Shown in pieces: positions 7,332 through 12,375 of a stretch of DNA of 12,375 nucleotides (the first letter of the stretch is position 1; every line of letters begins with the position of its first letter). Origin of the DNA: Candidatus Fermentibacterota bacterium (GTDB lineage Bacteria; Fermentibacterota; Fermentibacteria; Fermentibacterales; JCC-6). Under the pieces are notes generated by a model. It saw nothing but the letters and a program-made list of their open reading frames with translations. It searched no databases and had not been told where the DNA came from. Both the position numbers and the translations under genes were made by a program. The DNA lies in contig JAUWJE010000029.1 in assembly GCA_030607835.1 (NCBI GenBank), positions 1-12,375 of the forward strand. The letters are read 5' to 3'.

Positions 7332-8255
7332 TCAAGGGTTATCAGTATCTGCCCGGTGTGCCTGAGAATTACTCAAGGAGTCAGGTTCTCTTTTGAGAGG
7401 TTTTCTTTTTCTGTGGAACTTCTCTATATCCATTGTTCTCTCTTCATCGTCATCCATCTGAAGAGTTATAGTTTCATTATATATGTCAACTGAAATAACC
7501 TCGCCGGTTCTTTTTCCTATTCTGGCTTTTGATCCGACCTGAGGGTACAGTTTTCTTGCTTTCCGGTAGAAATCCGACTCATAATGCAGGCAGCACATCA
7601 AACGTCCACAGACTCCGGAAACCTTGGAGGGATTTGGAGTCAGGTCCTGCTCTCGAACATCCCTCAGTGTAATGGATCTGAATTGTGAAAGGTAAGACGC
7701 GCAGCAGAGTCTTCGACCACAGACACCCTGTCCATCTTTCTGCCTTGCGTCGTCTCTTACCCCGATCTGCCGCATTTCAATCCTTGCATGAAATTTGCTT
7801 GCCAGATCCCGAACAAGTCCGCGGAAATCCATCCGCTCATCAGCGGTGAAATAGATCCTGATTTTCCTTCTATCCAGTTGCACCTCGCAGCTCGAAAGAC
7901 GCATTTCCTGCTCCCTCACCGAAATTCTTTCCCTGCAGAATTTCAGTACTTTCTCCTCGAAATTCCTGTTCTGCTCATAATTCGCTATATCGGTATAAGA
8001 AGCTTTCCTTAGAAACTTACCGGTTATTGAAGCAACAGGATCCCTTGGATTGTACTTGGCTACAACTCTTCCGAGATCCTCTCCTCTGTCAACGGAGACC
8101 ACCACCATTTCTCCAATCTGAACAGGAACTTCAGCCAGGTTAATGAATGTATCCATGCGTTTGGAACTGAACTGCAGTCTCAGGAGTTCGGTCGCTTCAA
8201 ATCTGATAGATTCAAAATCTTCAGAGTGATTACCGTTTTGATCATCTTTACTCAA
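7332..8255 (-). CDS. ricT: RicT / PSP1-domain protein
   Basis: A 307-residue PSP1-domain protein of the RicT (YaaT) family. The PSP1 domain spans about 40-150. A cysteine-rich segment follows: GVCGRRLCC (Cys179, 184, 185) and GVCGRLMCC (Cys216, 221, 222). These are the conserved cysteines that, in Bacillus subtilis, place iron-sulfur clusters in the RicAFT complex that tunes RNase Y mRNA maturation. All six are kept here, so cluster binding is likely; partners RicA and RicF are not in this window. I chose the TTG at 8255 because it overlaps the holB stop as TTGA and AAAGGA lies nine bases upstream. An ATG at 8294 is open but has a poor ribosome site and would overlap holB by 43 bases. The tail after about 275 is basic and variable. 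Confidence 0.92.
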   Translation of the reverse strand: MSKDDQNGNHSEDFESIRFEATELLRLQFSSKRMDTFINLAEVPVQIGEMVVVSVDRGEDLGRVVAKYNPRDPVASITGKFLRKASYTDIANYEQNRNFEEKVLKFCRERISVREQEMRLSSCEVQLDRRKIRIYFTADERMDFRGLVRDLASKFHARIEMRQIGVRDDARQKDGQGVCGRRLCCASYLSQFRSITLRDVREQDLTPNPSKVSGVCGRLMCCLHYESDFYRKARKLYPQVGSKARIGKRTGEVISVDIYNETITLQMDDDEERTMDIEKFHRKRKPLKREPDSLSNSQAHRADTDNP

Positions 8256-9340
8256 GATACTGAGTCCTTTCCCGCCGCTTTTATAACTTCCCATGAACCA
8301 AGGAATGCGGCTGTAAGCACTATTTGGGGGTTTCCATTTCCTCGTAGCCTGGATCTGGCGGTCTGAAATATCGAGAGCAGACCTTCAGCTTCATCATCAT
8401 TCATATCAATCCCGTCAAGATACTGTTCAGTATGGGCAAGAGCCTTCAATCCCATGGATTTGCGTCTGAGATCAAGAAGTATTGATTGCATTTCCATAGT
8501 GAATTCCAGAGACCCCTCTCTGCGAAGCTTTCTGGAAACATCCGCTGCCATCAAAATTACTTGTGAAGCCATGGTTTTGTCAACTATTTCCTGAAGAACC
8601 TTCAAAGGATCATACTCCATGAGGAGGGAAACAGAATCGTTACTATGCATAAACGCCATTCCAGGTCTTCCATCTGAAGCTACTGCTATCTCTGCGGCTA
8701 ACTCTCTATTCATTCCGGTCCTGCTCATGAGAATATCCACTATTAGATTCTCATCCAGTCTTCTGAATCTGACCATATGTGCGCGAGATCTGACTGTGGG
8801 AAGAAGAGCAGACCAGGCAGAGCTAATCAGTATGATAACCGTATCATCAGGTGGTTCCTCGAGTGTCTTAAGGAGCGCATTAGCAGCTTCAACTCCCATT
8901 CTGTCCGCATCTACAATTATCTCAATATGACCTTTATTTTCGAATGATTTGCGAGACAGTCTTCTTTCCATGGAGCGTATCTGATCAATCTTGATAGTGC
9001 TGTTTCCCGGGATCCGGACCGGACTGATTCCATCATCCACCCTTGCCTGCATAAGGGATGCAATATCCTCCGGTTTTGTTTTCTCCAATTGCGGAATCAT
9101 CAGTCTCACATCCGGATGCTGGAATCTGAATACTCTCGCGCAGTCATTGCAGGTCCCGCAGTAACCTGAATCAGAGACGGAACACATCCATGCAGCAGCG
9201 AGTTCAAGAGCCGTTGTAAGCTTCCCCACTCCCGAAGGTCCCCCGAAAAGATAGGCATGAGCAAGCCTGCCCTTCAACATTGACCTTCCCAGACGTTCAG
9301 CAGCCTGTTCCTGTCCCTTTACTTTTTTTAAAAAACTCAT
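8252..9340 (-). CDS. holB: DNA polymerase III delta' subunit
   Basis: A 362-residue AAA+ clamp-loader subunit. Walker A is GPSGVGK (34-40). A zinc site is formed by Cys53 and CGTCNDC (Cys61, 64, 67), matching the four-cysteine knuckle of delta' and tau/gamma. The Walker B region is IIVDADRM (141-148), followed by ANALLKTLEEPP, the strongly conserved helix and sensor lead-in. The SRC motif appears as SRA (185-187): the arginine finger is kept but the cysteine is not. The C-terminal part (about 215-362) is the collar/helical domain. Its role is to help load the beta sliding clamp at the replication fork. The ATG comes three bases after the stop of the EnvC-like gene with only a weak ribosome site (TGGA), so coupling is likely. 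The downstream neighbour ricT overlaps its TGA. Confidence 0.94.
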   Translation of the reverse strand: MSFLKKVKGQEQAAERLGRSMLKGRLAHAYLFGGPSGVGKLTTALELAAAWMCSVSDSGYCGTCNDCARVFRFQHPDVRLMIPQLEKTKPEDIASLMQARVDDGISPVRIPGNSTIKIDQIRSMERRLSRKSFENKGHIEIIVDADRMGVEAANALLKTLEEPPDDTVIILISSAWSALLPTVRSRAHMVRFRRLDENLIVDILMSRTGMNRELAAEIAVASDGRPGMAFMHSNDSVSLLMEYDPLKVLQEIVDKTMASQVILMAADVSRKLRREGSLEFTMEMQSILLDLRRKSMGLKALAHTEQYLDGIDMNDDEAEGLLSIFQTARSRLRGNGNPQIVLTAAFLGSWEVIKAAGKDSVS

Positions 9341-9343
9341 TTT

Positions 9344-10459
9344 CTATTCCAGGTAATCCTCCGGGTTTACAGGCACTCCACCTCTTCTAATCTCAAAATA
9401 GTATCCCGGCTGCCCTCCGGGGATTGATCCCGTTTTCCCGACCTGCGATCCGTTCATAACTTCATCTTCAGGATTTACCAGAATCTGTCCAAGATATCCG
9501 TAGACCGTGATATATCCATCCTGATGATCAAGCACAATCATCTGTCCCAAACTCAGGAATTCCCTAGCCCAGAGTACAATGCCTTCGGCTGATGAAAACA
9601 CCGGTTGTCCCGGCGGAGTAACAACTGTGATACCGTCGTTGATTATCTGTGTTCCATACTCCTGATGAGTCTGAATTCCAAATGCTCTAACAACCTGCCC
9701 TCTGGCAGGCCAGCTGATACTTCCCTTCCAGGCTTCCATGTAGCTGTCAGATTCCGGTTCCGGAAAAGGAGTTCCGGAGGCCACAGGAGCTGACCGAACG
9801 CTGCGCCGGGTTATAAATTCCGCTCTGCTGATCCTTCTATCCTCGAGAACGACAAGCGATTCTTTCTCGGCCGCGATCCTACCCATCAACTGATTCCTGA
9901 TCGATGCCTGACGGGCTTCCTCCTCGTAGATTCCATCCTGCAATTCCTCCATCTGCTTTCTGAGCTGCTGCACATCGATCAGAAGAACCTCCAGCGAATC
10001 CCTGCAGCTCCCCAGTGAGTCCTGACTGATGGAAAGCATGAATACTTCGCTTGCAGCCCTGGACGCAAGATAATCGACATAGGCCTGGCGGCGGAGCATT
10101 CTGTTGAAACCCCCTTCTATGAAGAAGCTTCCAATCCCTCCGAGATTCCTGTGAGAATAAAGGTAGAGCAGATAAGAGGAAAGACTTTCAACGAGTTCCC
10201 CGCGGAGGGAATCCTCAGATGTAAATATCCCTGAAACCCGGCTCAGCTGCTGGAGTATCCGCGTTTCCTCAAGGGCCAGCTCATTATAATAACTCCGTGA
10301 AATGACAAGATGCTCGTGAATGGCATCGAGAATTGTTGATATTGCCGCTTCTTCTTCTTCCAGTTGCGAAATATGTGTCTGGGTTTCTCGAAGACATGTA
10401 TAAAGACTGTCAAGAGAGCCTGCAGTAATAATATAGGCAACAAATATCAGAACAGTCAC
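9344..10459 (-). CDS. EnvC-like coiled-coil protein with degenerate LytM (M23) domain
   Basis: A 371-residue protein. Residues 2-13 are a hydrophobic signal or anchor segment. About 25-75 and 155-215 are coiled coil, rich in Glu, Leu and Arg. The LytM/peptidase M23 domain covers about 248-371. The metal ligands of active M23 enzymes are all replaced: the HxGxD motif reads NDGIT (274-278), YxHL reads YGYLG (320-324), and HxH before FEIR reads GYY (352-354). The end, YYFEIRRGGVPVNPEDYL, closely resembles that of E. coli EnvC, which has no hydrolase activity of its own and activates the amidases AmiA and AmiB at the division site. A similar regulatory job in septal peptidoglycan splitting is a reasonable inference; the partner amidase is not seen. 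The start is GTG with GGAGG five bases upstream. metK ends 38 bases earlier. Confidence 0.85.
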   Translation of the reverse strand: MTVLIFVAYIITAGSLDSLYTCLRETQTHISQLEEEEAAISTILDAIHEHLVISRSYYNELALEETRILQQLSRVSGIFTSEDSLRGELVESLSSYLLYLYSHRNLGGIGSFFIEGGFNRMLRRQAYVDYLASRAASEVFMLSISQDSLGSCRDSLEVLLIDVQQLRKQMEELQDGIYEEEARQASIRNQLMGRIAAEKESLVVLEDRRISRAEFITRRSVRSAPVASGTPFPEPESDSYMEAWKGSISWPARGQVVRAFGIQTHQEYGTQIINDGITVVTPPGQPVFSSAEGIVLWAREFLSLGQMIVLDHQDGYITVYGYLGQILVNPEDEVMNGSQVGKTGSIPGGQPGYYFEIRRGGVPVNPEDYLE

Positions 10460-10497
10460 CGGTTCCTCCAGTCAACTCTGTGAATATCTGCCTGTTA

Positions 10498-11655
10498 CTA
10501 AAGAAGTCTGGAAGCAACATCCTCGACCCGATCAAGCTTCTCCCATGAGAATGCTCCATCGTGTCCCGGTTCTCTTCCGAAATGTCCAAAGGCTGAAGTC
10601 TTGCTGAAAACAGGCTTTTTTAGACCGAGATAGTCTATGATATCATACGGATGGAGAGGGAAGATATCTCTTACGGCAGTCTCCAAAACAGAGGTATCTG
10701 AGATTTTTTCCGTTCCGAAGGTCTCAACCATAACAGAAACCGGTTCTGCCTGACCTATGGCATAGGCAAGCTGTATCTCGCATCTGTCAGCAACCCCTGC
10801 TTCAACAAGGTTTTTTGCGATGTAACGGGCCATATATGCGGCAGAACGATCAACCTTCGTGGAATCTTTGCCTGAGAAAGCTCCACCTCCGTGACGCCCT
10901 GAACCACCATACGTGTCAACAATGATCTTCCTGCCGGTAAGGCCGGTATCACCGTGTGGGCCGCCTATGGCAAATCTGCCGGAGGGATTGAAAAGGAGTT
11001 TTCCATTCCATTGAAGATGCGGTTTGCACAGCGACAGAACAGGGGATACTACCTTATTGCGGATATCATCAACCATATCTTCGGTTTTCGCATCAGGAGC
11101 ATGGTGTACCGAGAGGAGAATCTCATTGATGGACACAGGCTTGAAACCTTCATATTCAACGGTTACCTGACTCTTGGCATCCGGTCGCGCCCATGGCAGT
11201 TCTCCTGCCAGACGTGCTTCTCTGAGTTTTTCAAGAAGCCGGTGAGCAAGCTGTATCGGGTAAGGCATATGAACTTCAGTCTCGCTGCAGGCAAATCCAA
11301 ACATCAATCCCTGATCTCCGGCTCCTTTATTATCTACAACACCATGATCTATGTCCGGAGACTGTGAATGTATCCGGATTCTGTATGTATTTTCATCAAA
11401 ATGAAAACCCAGGTCAGGCTGATCGTACCCAATGGATTTAATAGTATCTCTGGCGACTTTCTCATAATCCACCTGAGCATGGCTCTTCACTTCACCCGCC
11501 AACAGGCAGAAATTCGTTGTTACGAGAGTTTCACAGGCCACATGAGCATTCGGATCTGTGGCAAGGTGCGCATCAAGAACAGCATCTGATATCTGGTCAC
11601 AGATTTTGTCCGGATGACCTTCGGAAACGGATTCGCTGGTAAACAGTCTTCCCAT
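10498..11655 (-). CDS. metK: S-adenosylmethionine synthetase
   Basis: A 385-residue enzyme that makes SAM from methionine and ATP, of normal family length and apparently complete. Family signatures are clear: FTSESVSEGHPDK at the start (methionine/ATP loop, 13-17 GHPDK), GAGDQGLMFG (111-120), GGPHGDTGLTGRK (231-243) and the P-loop-like GGGAFSGKDSTKVDRSAAY region (256-274). It ends with the expected FGREPGHDGAFSWEKLD. The ATG has no strong ribosome site: the 30 bases before it offer only GGAATGG at about 14 bases, so initiation may be weak or depend on leader folding. It is the first gene after a promoter, a SAM-II-like aptamer and a terminator, which fits feedback control by its own product. 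The downstream EnvC-like gene follows after 38 bases. Confidence 0.98.
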   Translation of the reverse strand: MGRLFTSESVSEGHPDKICDQISDAVLDAHLATDPNAHVACETLVTTNFCLLAGEVKSHAQVDYEKVARDTIKSIGYDQPDLGFHFDENTYRIRIHSQSPDIDHGVVDNKGAGDQGLMFGFACSETEVHMPYPIQLAHRLLEKLREARLAGELPWARPDAKSQVTVEYEGFKPVSINEILLSVHHAPDAKTEDMVDDIRNKVVSPVLSLCKPHLQWNGKLLFNPSGRFAIGGPHGDTGLTGRKIIVDTYGGSGRHGGGAFSGKDSTKVDRSAAYMARYIAKNLVEAGVADRCEIQLAYAIGQAEPVSVMVETFGTEKISDTSVLETAVRDIFPLHPYDIIDYLGLKKPVFSKTSAFGHFGREPGHDGAFSWEKLDRVEDVASRLL

Positions 11656-11688
11656 AACTAATAAACCATTCCAATCGGGCAGCCGAAT

Positions 11689-11711
11689 AAAAAAAGCCGC
11701 CAGCCGGCGGC
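11689..11711 (-). terminator. Intrinsic terminator in the metK leader (riboswitch expression platform)
   Basis: On the - strand GCCGCC, loop GGCT, GGCGGC, directly followed by seven U. It has six G-C pairs, a four-base loop and a strong U-run, and ends 33 bases before the metK ATG. It cannot serve an upstream gene simply as an end signal, because the promoter and aptamer lie between it and the previous gene's stop. It therefore reads as an attenuator. Its 3' arm plus U-run contain CGGCTTTTT, the exact complement of the aptamer segment AAAAAGCCG. Confidence 0.82.
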
Positions 11712-11733
11712 CAGAGGTTGCTATCGGCTTTTT
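11691..11733 (-). promoter_or_regulatory. Candidate antiterminator pairing
   Basis: AAAAAGCCG (11733 to 11725 on the - strand) can form nine perfect pairs with CGGCTTTTT (11699 to 11691). This competes both with the aptamer's pseudoknot strand (GCTAAAAAGCC) and with the terminator hairpin, so only one state can form at a time. When SAM holds the first segment the terminator is free (off). Without SAM the long pairing should block the terminator (on). This is inferred from complementarity only. Confidence 0.55.
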
Positions 11734-11780
11734 AGCACTTTTTTTTACGTGGTTGCAATAGACCTCAAATCATTCCACGT
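11714..11780 (-). ncRNA. SAM-II-like riboswitch aptamer upstream of metK
   Basis: Read on the - strand. P1 is ACGTGG (11780-11775) pairing with CCACGT (11752-11747). The 22-base loop contains GATTT and TATTGCAA. After P1 comes an eight-A joint, GT, and GCTAAAAAGCC (11736-11726). From memory, the crystallised SAM-II aptamer has the same order: P1, GAUUU..., UAUUGCAA closing onto P1, an A-rich joint, then GCUAAAAAGGG. The pseudoknot stem that is CC:GG there becomes GGT:GCC here, a covariation-like change. A further pairing, GAGGTCTAT (11766-11758) with ATAG-CA-ACCTC (11724-11714), could extend or compete with the pseudoknot. The neighbouring gene metK makes the ligand. SAM-V shares the same core and is the main alternative. 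Confidence 0.8.
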
Positions 11781-11786
11781 TGCGTA

Positions 11787-11814
11787 ATGATATGAATTAT
11801 CACGACTAAGTCAA
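11787..11814 (-). promoter_or_regulatory. Sigma70-type promoter for the metK operon
   Basis: On the - strand, -35 TTGACT (11814-11809) and -10 TATCAT (11792-11787) with a 16-base spacer, each one base from consensus. Counting seven bases from the -10 puts the transcription start at about 11780, the first base of the riboswitch P1 stem. That agreement supports both calls. Confidence 0.72.
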
Positions 11815-11832
11815 TCATTCTACCCTGTTCCT

Positions 11833-11864
11833 CATGTTTCGGATATCCGCATCATCAAAACATG
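11833..11864. repeat. Nested palindromes upstream of the metK promoter
   Basis: CATGTTT (11833-11839) and AAACATG (11858-11864) form a 7-bp inverted repeat, and immediately inside the left arm lies the perfect 10-bp palindrome CGGATATCCG (11840-11849). The block is 19 bases upstream of the -35 hexamer, so it could be an operator, but no regulator is recognisable. The rest of the region between 11865 and 11922 shows only a short AGCGA/TCGCT inverted repeat (11876-11892). Confidence 0.35.
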
Positions 11865-11922
11865 CAGATTAAATCAGCGACAACTGATCGCTAAGAACAT
11901 CTCAATCCTGATGATCAGATAG

Positions 11923-11952
11923 TGGGGACACGCAACTATATGCGTGTCCCCA
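11923..11952. repeat. REP-like palindrome, copy 3 (3' end of the secreted-protein gene)
   Basis: A perfect 12-bp inverted repeat, TGGGGACACGCA and TGCGTGTCCCCA, around the 6-base loop ACTATA. It overlaps the end of the - strand secreted-protein gene and supplies its last codons (ATG GGG ACA CGC ATA TAG). No U-run follows on the - strand, so it is a poor rho-independent terminator, although such a stable stem could still protect mRNA ends. Its arms share the core of the hairpins at 3235-3259 and 3337-3364. Confidence 0.65.
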
Positions 11953-12373
11953 TCGCTTTTATGGCTCCAAAAGTAAATAGCTCCAGATTCAATGTACCGG
12001 TCAGGAGCAAATGCGGGCAATTATTCGAAGTGAATCCTGACGAGCTGCCCCATCCGGCTGTGAGTGATCTGGCAGTGGCATCCCAGTGATAGTTGTATAC
12101 AGCACCAGTTCCAACAGGATAGCGGTATTCGATGATAAGGTTCCCTGATCCATCATAGAAAAAGGGCTCTTCCAGATCAATGGAAAACCACGAATTCGGA
12201 TCTGGCGCATGTACTGTGAAGTTCTCCTCCCATAACACTTCTGTCATAGTTCCGGGTCGGTAGTTGTCATCAAATACCGTTCCCAGCTGATCTAGATCGC
12301 TGTACCCGATATAGATCTCAAGAGTATCAAGTGTAACTTCAGTTTCTCCCGAAGCCGTGCGCATGAGTGATAT
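11936..12373 (-). CDS. Secreted beta-rich protein, C-terminal part (partial)
   Basis: An open frame of 145 codons entering from the right edge, ending in TAG. An in-frame ATG exists at 12364, but the frame is open beyond it and the text starts mid-domain, so this is more likely the C-terminal part of a larger protein. The sequence is rich in aromatic and beta-forming residues (LEIYIGYSDLDQL, WFSIDLEEPFFYDGSGNLIIEY, GSSSGFTSNN), in the manner of extracellular jelly-roll modules found beside secreted peptidases in FCB-type bacteria. I do not recognise the family, and no catalytic motif or sorting domain is visible. The final five residues (MGTRI) come from the palindrome at 11923-11952, so the natural C-terminus may have been changed. 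The metK promoter lies 122 bases beyond its stop. Confidence 0.6.
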   Translation of the reverse strand: MSLMRTASGETEVTLDTLEIYIGYSDLDQLGTVFDDNYRPGTMTEVLWEENFTVHAPDPNSWFSIDLEEPFFYDGSGNLIIEYRYPVGTGAVYNYHWDATARSLTAGWGSSSGFTSNNCPHLLLTGTLNLELFTFGAIKAMGTRI

Positions 12374-12375
12374 CG

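Noticed and set aside
8256..8294. Longer ricT starting at the ATG at 8294
   Set aside because: It would overlap holB by 43 bases and lacks a good ribosome site, whereas the TTG at 8255 has AAAGGA at good spacing and a typical 4-base overlap.
11656..11830. SAM-I (S-box) riboswitch
   Set aside because: The S-box signature elements (AGAGAGGTGGAGGGA, GCAACC junction layout) are absent, and the layout is a pseudoknot instead.
11923..11952. Rho-independent terminator for the secreted-protein gene
   Set aside because: The stem is strong but no U-run follows on the - strand, and it overlaps the stop codon. Related hairpins elsewhere in the window favour a repeat element.

Overview
The window looks like part of the chromosome of a Gram-negative bacterium at roughly mid-40s % GC. 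A lipobox lipoprotein related to periplasmic SurA/PpiC chaperones implies an outer membrane. The mix of genes (methylmalonyl-CoA mutase, EnvC-like factor, RicT, YugP-type and M50 peptidases, a secreted beta-rich protein) would fit an uncultured FCB-type lineage such as Fermentibacterota, but that placement is a low-confidence guess. I see no phage, insertion sequence, tRNA, rRNA or CRISPR.

Layout. On the + strand: the 3' end of a methylmalonyl-CoA mutase large subunit (2-214), then a SurA/PpiC-like lipoprotein (268-1863). Everything from 1884 to the right edge is on the - strand. In transcriptional order (right to left) it reads: the C-terminal part of a secreted protein (12373-11936, entering from outside); a 280-base regulatory region; metK; an EnvC-like degenerate LytM protein; holB; ricT; metG; a GT4 glycosyltransferase; a DUF2334-type polysaccharide deacetylase; a 121-base gap with a hairpin; a YugP-type zinc metallopeptidase; and an M50 site-2-protease-like peptidase. 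From metK to the deacetylase the genes are separated by at most 38 bases, or overlap by 4 (TTGA at holB/ricT, ATGA at the glycosyltransferase/deacetylase). The last two peptidases overlap by one base (TAATG). This looks like one long operon with a possible second unit at its end.

The most interesting element is upstream of metK. A good sigma70-type promoter (TTGACT, 16 bases, TATCAT) is placed to start transcription almost exactly at the first base of an RNA that closely matches the SAM-II riboswitch class: 6-bp P1, a loop with GATTT and TATTGCAA, an A-rich joint, then GCTAAAAAGCC. A strong GC hairpin with seven U follows, 33 bases before the metK ATG. The aptamer segment AAAAAGCCG is perfectly complementary to CGGCTTTTT in the terminator's 3' arm and U-run, giving a plausible SAM-controlled terminator/antiterminator switch. 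If the operon is continuous, SAM would control not only metK and metG but also a clamp-loader subunit, RicT, a cell-wall hydrolase activator and envelope-sugar genes.

A second unusual feature is a small family of palindromes with the core GGGGACAYGCA - loop - TGCRTGTCCCC (3235-3259, 3337-3364, 11923-11952). They include a compensatory base-pair change between copies, and they form the 3' coding ends of two genes. They resemble REP sequences.
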